Shown: positions 1-6,422 of the stretch, in pieces
Position numbering within the stretch: position 1 is the first letter of the stretch
Layout of the letters: every line of letters starts with the position of its first letter
NCBI GenBank assembly: GCA_964537035.1
Contig: CAZIAK010000064.1
Coordinates: 1 to 20,682 of the forward strand
Reading direction: 5' to 3'
From: CAZIAK01 sp964537035
Lineage (GTDB): Bacteria; Planctomycetota; B15-G4
DNA length: 20,682 nucleotides
Program-made: the position numbers and the translations under genes
Notes under the pieces: model-generated
What the model saw: the letters and a program-made list of their open reading frames with translations, nothing else
Told to the model about the DNA's origin: nothing
The model's database searches: none

Positions 1-1
1 C

Positions 2-1708
2 AGCACCTCACCCGATCACGCCGCGAACCTGGCGGCCGTGCTCGCCTATCACGAGCGCACCAAGCACGCTTACGGCCGCTACGCCCGGTCGCTGGGGTTT
101 CTCGACTGGGACAACCAGCCCGATCCGTTCCGGCGCTACCCGGGCGCGCCGCTCACCTTGTTGAACCTGCCCGACGCAGCAGGCGGGCCCAGCTATGAGC
201 AGCTCTTCCATCCTGGCAGCGTGGCCTCGCGGCCGCTGGACCAGGACAGCGTCTCGGAGTTGCTCTACTTCAGCCTCGCCCTGTCGGCCTGGAAGAGACA
301 CGAGACGTCGCGCTGGTCGCTGCGTGTCAACCCGTCCAGCGGCAACTTGCATCCCACCGAGGCGTATCTGTTCTTGCCGACGATTGCCGGGTTGAGCGAA
401 GCGCCGGCGCTGCACCATTACGCTCCCAAGGAGCACGGCCTGGAGCGGCGAGCGACGCTCGATGCGCGTGGCTGGGAGGCGTTGCGAGAGGGCTTGCCGT
501 CCACGAGCTTCTTGATGGCGCTGTCGTCGATCCCTTGGCGCGAGAGCTGGAAGTACGGCGAGCGCGCCTGGCGCTATTGCCAGCACGACGTGGGCCACGC
601 CCTGGCCGCGCTGCGCTTCTCGGCGGCCTTGCTCGGCTGGCGCTTGACGGCGCTGCCCGATGTCCCCGACGAGCGCCTGGCTGGGCTGCTAGGGCTCGAC
701 CGAGCCGCCGAGTTCGTCGCCGGCGAGCTTGAGCATCCCGATCTGCTGATGGTCATCGACACGGCTCCACAAGACGAGGGTGGTGACACGTCTGACACGC
801 CCGAGATGTGCGAGCCGACCCACGTGCCGGGACGGGGTGCCCTGGCCGCCCTGCAGCGGGCGGCGTGGTCGGGCCGCGCCAATCTGCTCAGCGCGGAGCA
901 CGTCCCCTGGGATGTCATCGACGAGGTGGGCCGGGCCAGCCGCCGCGACGAGGCGACTCCCTCGTTGGCCACGCGGCGACCACCCCCGATTGCACCCGTG
1001 CCATTGGACACCGCAGACGATGTGCCGCTCGCCCGGCCCGTGATCCGCGAGCGTCGTTCGGCGGTGTCCATGGACGGCCGCACCGGCCTGACCAGCCAGG
1101 GCTTCTTCGAGATGATGGCGCGCCTCGTGCCCACCACTTGCGCCGTACCGTGGGACGGCTTGAGCTGGCCCACGGCCATTCACCTGGGACTGTTCGTGCA
1201 CCGCGTGGCCGGCCTGGCGCCCGGGCTCTACGTGCTGGTGCGCGAGCCCGCGCGAGAGGCCGCCTTGCGTGACGCGATGCACCAGGACTTCGTCTGGCAG
1301 ACGCCCGAGGGATGCCCGCCCGAGTTGCCCCTGCGACTGCTGGCCGAGCGCGATCTGAGAGCGCAGTCCGCCGGAGTGAGCTGTGGCCAGGACATCGCCG
1401 CCGACGGTGCCTTCAGCCTGGGCATGCTGGCCGACTTCGAGGCCACCTTGTCCGCCCACGGCCCCTCGGCCTATCGCAACCTCTTCTGGGAGGCTGGCGC
1501 CATCGGCCAGACCCTCTACCTCGAGGCGCAGGCGGCGGGCATCGCGGCCACCGGCATCGGTTGTTTCTTCGACGACCCCGTCCACGGGCTGTTCGGCCTG
1601 AGCGGTAGAGCGTGGCAGAGCCTGTACCACTTCACCGTGGGCGGACCCGTCGACGACACGCGCCTGGCCAGCGAAGCGGCCTACGCCGAGCGCGGGGCCG
1701 GGAGCTGA
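2..1708 (+). CDS. SagB/ThcOx-type dehydrogenase, two nitroreductase domains (5' partial)
   Basis: This is an FMN-dependent oxidoreductase of the SagB/ThcOx branch of the nitroreductase superfamily. The first domain carries RVNPSSGNLHPTEAY (about residues 96-110 counted from the GTG at 38), the conserved Asn/Ser-rich flavin-site segment. The second begins near IRERRSAVSMDG and contains the typical HLGLFVHRVAGLAPGLYVL and EAGAIGQTLYLEAQAAGI stretches. The frame is open to the left edge and reads sensibly upstream of the GTG at 38 (AANLAAVLAYHERTKH), so the true start probably lies outside the window. Some family members dehydrogenate azolines in thiazole/oxazole peptides, but no YcaO cyclase or precursor peptide is visible, and many double-domain members occur outside such clusters. 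The substrate is unknown. The gene converges on the Gly-rich operon. Family assignment is confident; function is not. Confidence 0.85.
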   Translation, partial: STSPDHAANLAAVLAYHERTKHAYGRYARSLGFLDWDNQPDPFRRYPGAPLTLLNLPDAAGGPSYEQLFHPGSVASRPLDQDSVSELLYFSLALSAWKRHETSRWSLRVNPSSGNLHPTEAYLFLPTIAGLSEAPALHHYAPKEHGLERRATLDARGWEALREGLPSTSFLMALSSIPWRESWKYGERAWRYCQHDVGHALAALRFSAALLGWRLTALPDVPDERLAGLLGLDRAAEFVAGELEHPDLLMVIDTAPQDEGGDTSDTPEMCEPTHVPGRGALAALQRAAWSGRANLLSAEHVPWDVIDEVGRASRRDEATPSLATRRPPPIAPVPLDTADDVPLARPVIRERRSAVSMDGRTGLTSQGFFEMMARLVPTTCAVPWDGLSWPTAIHLGLFVHRVAGLAPGLYVLVREPAREAALRDAMHQDFVWQTPEGCPPELPLRLLAERDLRAQSAGVSCGQDIAADGAFSLGMLADFEATLSAHGPSAYRNLFWEAGAIGQTLYLEAQAAGIAATGIGCFFDDPVHGLFGLSGRAWQSLYHFTVGGPVDDTRLASEAAYAERGAGS

Positions 1709-1772
1709 TCGCCATTCATGCTGTGTGGGCCAGCAGAGAGTTCGCCCTGGGTCGTCGGAGAATCACCCTGTA

Positions 1773-1801
1773 GTTGCCATATTGCGACTCAATGTGGCGA
1801 C
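1773..1801 (+). terminator. hairpin after the SagB-like gene, possible 3' end
   Basis: A 12-bp stem (GTTGCCATATTG against CAATGTGGCGAC) encloses a 5-nt loop. Two pairs are G-U, so the stem is complete only in RNA read from the + strand; on the minus strand they become A-C mismatches. It starts 65 nt after the SagB-like stop. There is no U-run, so it may be an RNA 3'-end structure rather than a classical intrinsic terminator. Confidence 0.3.
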
Positions 1802-1939
1802 GTGAATGCCATTCTGCATGGCGCTTGGTAGGGGATCTGCGGCCAGGGAAGGCTTGTTTCGCCATCCGAGCGTCTGGGCTGTCGATTGACCAGCTGAGCA
1901 CGACGATCCCCGGGGCCCTGGCTGGGACGTGTTTCTCAG

Positions 1940-1970
1940 CGCTGAACGGTCCGGTCAGCGAAACCTGACC
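1940..1970 (-). terminator. overlapping alternative hairpins after the Gly-rich gene
   Basis: Two mutually exclusive 6-bp stems overlap here: CGCTGA/TCAGCG (1940-1960) and GGTCAG/CTGACC (1953-1970). They lie about 45-75 nt downstream of the minus-strand stop at 2015. There is no U-tract, so a terminator role is only suggested by position. Confidence 0.2.
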
Positions 1971-2010
1971 CACAGCGATCGGCAGCGGTTCACCGAGAGA
2001 CGCTCGCGGC

Positions 2011-2284
2011 GACGCTACGGCAGGGCAATCGTTACGTCGCTTCCCGCTGAGATCGGCAGGTCGACCACATCGCTGCCGGTCACCGTGAGCAGCCAGTGCG
2101 TGTCTTTGCCCACCACGAAGACGAACAAGCCGTCACGTGTGCGCTGCGACGGAAGCACAACCCCGTCGCCGTGCGGCGAGCGCAGCACGGCCCGGTGATG
2201 AGGGTCCGCGATGGTGACCTGGGCGAGGATGTAGCGGTTCGCCGGGTCGATGGGGATGAGCGTGAAGAGGTTGGGCGCGCTGCC
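2011..2284. repeat. 274-bp direct repeat, copy A
   Basis: This segment aligns without gaps to 3208-3481 at a constant offset of 1197 bases. I count about 18 mismatches by eye, roughly 93% identity. It covers the C-terminal domain, the stop codon and a few bases beyond, and ends where the Gly-rich linker begins. It marks a recent tandem duplication or gene conversion between the two secreted-protein genes. Confidence 0.9.
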
Positions 2285-3109
2285 AGCGAGTGGGGGGATG
2301 GTCCCTCCACCATTGCGAATCCGGTACGGGGGGACGGCTCCACCGGACCCTCCTCCGCCGCCCAGAACTGGTGAGGAGGTGGCAAGTGGGGGGACGCCAC
2401 CGGACCCGGCGCCACTGGTTTGGTAGGCGGGTATCGGGCCGACACCGCCACTTCCGCCGCCCATGCCCTTGAGAGGGGGCAACTGACCGGGCTGCAGGGC
2501 ATTGACGCTGTTCGCTGGGTGAACAGGGTGCACGGTGTACAGGCTGGGCGCGTTGCCTTGGTACGGCGGTAGTGAGCCGCCGCCCCCTCCAGAGCCACCG
2601 CATAGGGGGGGTGTCGGGCCAACACTGCCACCGCCACCGCTCAAGGGTGGGGCGAAGGGCGCGTGAAGAGCGTGGGGCTGTTGCAAGTGCCTCGCCCTGT
2701 CGTTGAAAAGGGGTGCGGTGCATTGGAGTAAGGGGGGGATGCCACCGACTCCGTGTCGACCGACTGTGATTCGGAGGGGAGGTGTGAGGTTGAGTTGGCC
2801 GGAATCCTGCCAGCTCAACCTGCGAAGGGCGCTGCCCGACAAGCGCCCAGGTCCGTCTCCGGAGAGCGGCGGCAGGGTCCCACCGGAACCAGAGCCTCCG
2901 ACTGGCAATGTGTGGGAGCCTGTTGCTGCCAAGTGCGGTGGCGGGGTTGATTCTCCTCCGGCTACGCTGCCGCTGACCTGTGTGTGTTTCTGCCCAGCGG
3001 TGACCGGCGAGATCGCTGCGACAATGAACAGGGCCCCCAGAATGAGGCCAGCCTGACCGAGGGCCTGCGTGGGGGATGCATTGTCACGGGGGCGGTGTAG
3101 TGTCTGCAT
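2015..3109 (-). CDS. secreted Gly/Pro-rich repeat protein with duplicated C-terminal domain
   Basis: I do not recognise this family. I chose the ATG at 3109 because it starts a signal-peptide-like N-terminus (hydrophobic GLILGALFIVAAISPV, residues 21-36, then TAG). The in-frame ATG at 3196 would put 29 polar residues before it. The 364-aa product has a low-complexity middle (about 70-280) of repeated Gly runs ending in PPL or PPY, such as GGGGSVGPTPPL and GGGGSGGAVPPY. A beta-rich domain of about 85 residues follows (280-364, from LFTLIPIDPANRY to SGSDVTIALP-like end). Residues 180-206 (PPYQGNAPSLYTVHPVHPAN) look like a decayed partial copy of that domain's start; 125-137 (PPLLQCTAPLFND) may be another. 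The last domain is nearly identical to that of the upstream gene. It is the last gene of the sigma-factor operon, 102 nt after its paralogue. An exported surface or matrix role is inference. Confidence 0.7.
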   Translation of the reverse strand: MQTLHRPRDNASPTQALGQAGLILGALFIVAAISPVTAGQKHTQVSGSVAGGESTPPPHLAATGSHTLPVGGSGSGGTLPPLSGDGPGRLSGSALRRLSWQDSGQLNLTPPLRITVGRHGVGGIPPLLQCTAPLFNDRARHLQQPHALHAPFAPPLSGGGGSVGPTPPLCGGSGGGGGSLPPYQGNAPSLYTVHPVHPANSVNALQPGQLPPLKGMGGGSGGVGPIPAYQTSGAGSGGVPPLATSSPVLGGGGGSGGAVPPYRIRNGGGTIPPLAGSAPNLFTLIPIDPANRYILAQVTIADPHHRAVLRSPHGDGVVLPSQRTRDGLFVFVVGKDTHWLLTVTGSDVVDLPISAGSDVTIALP

Positions 3110-3160
3110 GGCGAGCGATCCACAGGACGGGCATGGGAAAAGCCCATTCGGCGAGGGAGG

Positions 3161-3189
3161 AGCGGCGGCTCGCCGTCCCTCTCGCCGCT
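3161..3189 (-). other. intercistronic hairpin between the two Gly-rich genes
   Basis: A perfect 7-bp stem (AGCGGCG/CGCCGCT) with a 15-nt loop lies in the 102-nt spacer between the stop at 3212 and the start at 3109. A smaller stem (ATGGG/CCCAT, 3133-3147) lies nearer the start. Either could set the relative expression of the two paralogues by transcript processing or attenuation. No U-tract follows. Confidence 0.3.
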
Positions 3190-3207
3190 GGGCCATATGC
3201 CCGCGAG

Positions 3208-3481
3208 GACGCTACGGCAGAACGATAGTAACGTCGCTTCCCGCTGAGATCGGCAGGTCGACCACATCGCTACCGGTCACCGAGAGCAGCCAGTGCGTGT
3301 CCTTGCCCACCACGAAGACGAACAAGCCGTCACGTGTGCGCTGCGCCGGAAGCACAACCCGGTCACCGTGCGCCGAACGCAGCACGGCCCGGTGATGGGG
3401 GTCCGCGATGGTGACCTGGGCGAGGATGTAGCGTTGCGCCGGGTCGATGGGGATGAGCGTGAATAGGTTGGGAGCGCTGCC
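3208..3481. repeat. 274-bp direct repeat, copy B
   Basis: Partner of 2011-2284. Identity falls abruptly on both sides: past the stop codon, and into the Gly-rich linker, which differs between the two proteins. The unit that was copied or homogenised is therefore the C-terminal domain rather than the whole gene. Confidence 0.9.
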
Positions 3482-3649
3482 TTGGTAGGGAGGGATAGGG
3501 CCGACACTTCCGCCACCACCGCCCATTGAGACTGGCCCTGAGCCTCTTGCCGCAACTGGCAGGATGACTGCGGTAGCAAGAAGGAGTCCCGTTATGCCCA
3601 GGCGCTGCAGAGTGGAGAGGGGGCGCCCTGTCGTGATGGACTCAGTCAT
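3212..3649 (-). CDS. small secreted Gly-rich protein, paralogue of the next gene
   Basis: I do not recognise the family. The start is the ATG at 3649, which overlaps the upstream TPR gene stop by 8 nt and begins a clear signal peptide: a short polar n-region with Arg, then LGITGLLLATAVILPVA (18-34) and a possible cut near VAA-RG. An in-frame ATG at 3688 would bury this signal. The mature protein is short: a Gly stretch (GGGGGSVGPIPPYQ, 43-56), then the domain at 60-145 that is nearly identical to the end of the 2015-3109 product. It is the minimal form of the family, one linker plus one domain. No Shine-Dalgarno site is visible, so translation is probably coupled to the upstream gene. Confidence 0.75.
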   Translation of the reverse strand: MTESITTGRPLSTLQRLGITGLLLATAVILPVAARGSGPVSMGGGGGSVGPIPPYQGSAPNLFTLIPIDPAQRYILAQVTIADPHHRAVLRSAHGDRVVLPAQRTRDGLFVFVVGKDTHWLLSVTGSDVVDLPISAGSDVTIVLP

Positions 3650-4562
3650 GGCTTGGGCCCACAGAATCTGCGCCAAGGAGTTTGGCAACTTGCGTCGCGT
3701 CCAAACCAGTCTTCAGCGCGAGCCAGGGAACCTCTGTTGCCAGTAGTGCCTGCCAGTATTCTTTGCGTGTCGATGTCAACGAACTCAAAGATGACGCGAA
3801 TTCTTGGCAAGCCACTTGGAACTGATCCAGCTCCCCCTGCCATGCAGCAGCAGCGGCGTAGTTGAGCCAGAGATCTGGGTTGTCAGGGTGGTGGTTGACG
3901 AACTCCTTGGACGATTGAAGGGCAGTGTCGAAGCGGCCTGCTCTTAGATTCGCTCGCGTAATGCTCTGACGGACGAGCATGGAAATCTGGGGGGCTGTGG
4001 CCCCAGACAGCGCCTCATCGAAGCTCACCTGAGCCGCCTCAAAGGCACTTAGCTCGACAAGAGCATTTCCTCGGAGGAGTAGCCCCCGAGGCCTCTTGCA
4101 ATCGAGAGAAAGCAAGGTGTCTGCAAATGCCAGGGAGAGCGTAGCTGCGTCCTCAACGGTCGGAGTTGTCGCCGGTGCCGAATCCAGGACCTGCTGAACC
4201 TGGCCTTCTGAAACACGGCAGGAGATCTGCTTGGCCTGCTGAGACACTGCCTCGAGCGGCCGAGGCTGGACCAAGAAGTCCACATGCAGGCTGACCTCTG
4301 GAAGCAACTTCAGGCTCGCCCAGCCCATCTCATACAGCAGCGCCTCCAGCTCATGCTTCCCCACCCGCGCCGTCTGCCCGAGCATGTGCTCCACCAGCGC
4401 CGGGTGCTTCTGCGGCCGGGCCAGATGCCGCAGCACGTCGTCCTGTGCGGTCAGGCCGTCGACGCTCTCACCGCACGGGCTGCAGGCGATCACATGGCGC
4501 ACTACATCTTGCGGGGCGCGCTCGGCTTCTGGCTGGTGGCTGGAGGGTTCGGGCTGTGTCAT
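3642..4562 (-). CDS. ZAS-like HxxxCxxC protein with TPR-like region, candidate anti-sigma factor
   Basis: The 306-aa product has HVIACSPC near its N-terminus (His23, Cys27, Cys30). That is the H-x3-C-x2-C zinc signature of ZAS-type anti-sigma factors. Residues 140-260 are helical and TPR-like (for example RGNALVELSAFEAAQVSFDEAL and DLWLNYAAAAAWQGELDQF). I see no membrane segment, so it should be cytoplasmic. The ATG at 4562 overlaps the sigma-factor stop as ATGA and has a strong Shine-Dalgarno site (AGGAAGGA, 5 nt away). A longer frame back to 4853 only shadows the sigma gene. The position right after a sigma gene and the zinc signature support an anti-sigma or sigma-modulating role, but that role is inference. 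It could instead be a TPR scaffold with a structural zinc site. Confidence 0.7.
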   Translation of the reverse strand: MTQPEPSSHQPEAERAPQDVVRHVIACSPCGESVDGLTAQDDVLRHLARPQKHPALVEHMLGQTARVGKHELEALLYEMGWASLKLLPEVSLHVDFLVQPRPLEAVSQQAKQISCRVSEGQVQQVLDSAPATTPTVEDAATLSLAFADTLLSLDCKRPRGLLLRGNALVELSAFEAAQVSFDEALSGATAPQISMLVRQSITRANLRAGRFDTALQSSKEFVNHHPDNPDLWLNYAAAAAWQGELDQFQVACQEFASSLSSLTSTRKEYWQALLATEVPWLALKTGLDATQVAKLLGADSVGPSHD

Positions 4563-5221
4563 GCCGATCCTTCCTGGGCTGCTTGGACGAGTTCGTCGAG
4601 GCGGTGTTTGGCGTCGTGGACCTTCTTGGCCGCTTGTTCCGTCGTGAGATTGTAGCGTGCTGCGATCTCCTTGACGGACAATTGCTCGACGTCGAAGGCC
4701 CGCAGGAACTGCCTGAGCTCCTTGTCCAGTCGATGAAAGCAGGCTCGGACGATCTGTGCGTAGCCTCTTGAGACGGTATTCGGCGCCTTGCCCAGCTCTC
4801 CGTCCGCACGATCGGCGGCGGTGACATCGGTCAGTGCATAGTCCCTGACCCATGCTTCGGCCTCTTCGGTCATCTGCCGGGCGGCCTCGGCCAGGAAGTG
4901 CTTGGTGGGCGCCGTGGGCCGCTTGGTGGTGATGAAGAGGCGGCTGGCGAACGTCGAGGCCAGGTCGGCGGGGGGCATGATCAGGCCCACTTCTGCGGCG
5001 ACCTCGGCGGCGATCTGCTCCAACCGCCAGCTGGTCAGCTCGAGTAGGGCCTTGAATGCCTTGCCGTCATCTTGCTGGCGGAAGCGGTCGAGCAGGCCCT
5101 CGGCCATGCGGTCCAGGTGCAGATCATTGGCCAGATCGAAAGGCTGCAACGCCTCCCAAAGCTGAGGGTCGACGAACGCCCTCGCTCTCTCTGGTGCACC
5201 TTCGAACTGCACGCTGGCCAT
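4559..5221 (-). CDS. divergent ECF-type RNA polymerase sigma factor
   Basis: The 220-aa product reads as a region-2 plus region-4 sigma factor. Region 2 is around 45-125: DGKAFKALLELTSWRLEQIA, then PADLASTFASRLFI, which resembles the helix where ECF factors have AEDLVQETFLRLF, and HFLAEAARQMTEEAEAW. Region 4 with its helix-turn-helix is around 165-212 (LSVKEIAARYNLTTEQAAKKVHDAKHRL). I chose the ATG at 5221 because coding character starts there; an open frame runs back to 5632 but reads like noncoding DNA, and Met codons at 5332, 5329 and 5314 are weaker options. It is the first gene of the block ending at 2015. ECF factors often control their own operon, so the secreted Gly-rich proteins are likely targets (inference). 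It is divergent, and a generic HTH regulator cannot be fully excluded. Confidence 0.7.
   Translation of the reverse strand: MASVQFEGAPERARAFVDPQLWEALQPFDLANDLHLDRMAEGLLDRFRQQDDGKAFKALLELTSWRLEQIAAEVAAEVGLIMPPADLASTFASRLFITTKRPTAPTKHFLAEAARQMTEEAEAWVRDYALTDVTAADRADGELGKAPNTVSRGYAQIVRACFHRLDKELRQFLRAFDVEQLSVKEIAARYNLTTEQAAKKVHDAKHRLDELVQAAQEGSA
4568..4575 (-). promoter_or_regulatory. Shine-Dalgarno of the ZAS-TPR gene
   Basis: AGGAAGGA on the minus strand, 5 nt before the ATG at 4562. It lies inside the end of the sigma gene and fixes the start of the ZAS-TPR gene at the ATGA overlap. Confidence 0.75.
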
Positions 5222-5252
5222 GCCCTCGGAGGGAGACTGTGTGTGGCTTCTG

Positions 5253-5258
5253 AGTCTA
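5253..5258 (-). promoter_or_regulatory. TAGACT, possible -10-like element upstream of the sigma gene
   Basis: TAGACT lies 31 nt upstream of the ATG at 5221. The same hexamer, preceded by G, occurs upstream of the minus-strand genes starting at 9025 and 18313. No -35 box is recognisable at normal spacing, so this is a weak promoter candidate. Confidence 0.25.
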
Positions 5259-5627
5259 CTGCCCGCTTCAGCTCTGCTCTTGGTCACCGCGCTCGCCCGG
5301 ACACGCGCACCCATCAGAACCGCAGGCATCATGTCGGGAGGGTGACGAACGGTCAACAAACGGGGGCTACTTTCTGGACACTGCTGGGTCAGAGGAATGG
5401 CCCGCCAAGATCGCGGGAAAGGGCGGAGCCACACGAGTGTGGCCGTGACCCGGCGGTCCACCGTGCCGGGGGGGCAGTCCTCCGGCTTTCTCTGGAGAAA
5501 CACTCTCGGCCTGGGATGCCCCGGGCTTCGGTGAGGAAGTCGGCGGGATAGGCCATGCAACTGATGTCCAAAGAATGCGCATAGCACGCGGCCAGGCTGG
5601 GGCCTCATGCTTGCCTCGCTCGCCCTG

Positions 5628-5633
5628 TACACT
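5628..5633 (+). promoter_or_regulatory. TACACT, possible -10 of a leaderless HAD transcript
   Basis: TACACT ends 7 nt before the ATG at 5641. A -10 box at this distance would place the transcription start at or next to the start codon. No Shine-Dalgarno site is present. TTGCCT at 5611 is too close to act as a -35 box. Confidence 0.35.
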
Positions 5634-5640
5634 CCCGCCC

Positions 5641-6351
5641 ATGACCTACCAGCTCATCCTCTTCGACCTCGACGACACCCTGCTCGACTTCTCCCTCACC
5701 CAGGACGCGGCCTTCGCCTCCGTCGTCGAGCGCTTTGGCATCGACGGCGAGGGTGGCGCGCTGTACGAGCGCTACCAGGTCTTCAGCAAGGACTGCTGGC
5801 GACGGCACGAACTGGGCACTCTCTCGAAGGATGCCCTGCGCACCGAGCGTTGGCGCATGACTCTTGACTCCACGGCGTCCGCGCAACTCGACGACGAAGA
5901 GCTGGCAGAGTCCTACCTCGACGAGCTGCCCCGGCACACGTTTCACATCGACGGGGCCCTGGAGGTCTGCCGCGCCCTGGCCGAGACCTTCACCCTCGGC
6001 GTGGTCACCAACGGCTTCGAGAGCGTGCAACATCGCCGCCTGGCGGCCTCTCCGCTCCGTGAGCACGTCTCCTTCTTGCTCACCAGCGAGGCGGTGGGGA
6101 CGCCCAAGCCCGGGCGGGAACTCTTCGACCGCGCCCTCGAGCTGGGCGACGCCGCCACTGACGACTCGGTCATGATCGGTGACAATCTGGGCAGCGACAT
6201 CGCCGGCGCGAACGGGGTGTCCATGGACTCGGTCTGGTTCAATCCGGCGGGCGCGGAGCCCGCGCCGGACATCACGGCCACACACACCGTGTCGCGCCTG
6301 ACCGAGGTGCTGGGCCTGCCACGCATGGGGCGTCTGTCAGGGACTGCCTGA
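5641..6351 (+). CDS. HAD-superfamily phosphatase, YjjG-like (pyrimidine 5'-nucleotidase type)
   Basis: The 236-aa protein starts MTYQLILFDLDDTLLDF and shows all four HAD motifs. Motif I is DLDDT (nucleophile Asp9, general acid Asp11). Motif II is VVTNGFESVQHRRL (Thr123), close to the TNG segment of YjjG. Motif III has Lys156 in GTPKPG. Motif IV is MIGDNLGSDIAGA (Asp181, Asp186). Length and the TNGF and GDNLGSDI segments fit YjjG-type nucleotidases, which dephosphorylate nucleoside monophosphates, including non-canonical pyrimidine ones, in the cytoplasm. Exact substrate cannot be read from sequence. The ATG at 5641 is preferred over 5575 because it begins directly at the HAD fold. The gene stands alone and converges with the RnfD-like gene 71 nt downstream. 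Confidence 0.88.
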   Translation: MTYQLILFDLDDTLLDFSLTQDAAFASVVERFGIDGEGGALYERYQVFSKDCWRRHELGTLSKDALRTERWRMTLDSTASAQLDDEELAESYLDELPRHTFHIDGALEVCRALAETFTLGVVTNGFESVQHRRLAASPLREHVSFLLTSEAVGTPKPGRELFDRALELGDAATDDSVMIGDNLGSDIAGANGVSMDSVWFNPAGAEPAPDITATHTVSRLTEVLGLPRMGRLSGTA

Positions 6352-6422
6352 CGGTCGTCCCGCACTCTGCTGTGGGCGAAGTGTCCGACCCGGGGGCGAG
6401 ACCGACTCCCGCGACGTGGCCT

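Larger units (their letters stand above)
1709..2014. other. convergent intergenic region without a gene
   Basis: This 306-nt spacer lies between the ends of the SagB-like gene (+) and the Gly-rich secreted protein (-). I see no convincing coding sequence in it. It holds several potential RNA hairpins, listed separately, as expected for a region where two transcripts end. No clear U-tract follows any of them. Confidence 0.6.
5222..5640. other. divergent intergenic region between sigma and HAD genes
   Basis: These 419 nt should carry the promoters of two divergent genes. An open minus-strand frame crosses most of it but is rich in Arg, Ser and Pro, and reads as noncoding. Apart from the two -10-like hexamers listed separately I see no confident gene or RNA. 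Confidence 0.5.

Noticed and set aside
2015..3649. Gly-rich proteins as azole-peptide precursors for the SagB-like enzyme
   Set aside because: They carry signal peptides, have very few Cys residues and no Cys/Ser/Thr core, and no YcaO cyclase is visible.
4563..4853. N-terminal extension of the ZAS-TPR gene
   Set aside because: It is the out-of-frame shadow of the sigma gene end. A strong Shine-Dalgarno site and the ATGA overlap fix the start at 4562.
5222..5632. N-terminal extension of the sigma gene
   Set aside because: The translated stretch is Arg/Pro/Ser-rich with no sigma-like character. The recognisable protein begins near 5221.
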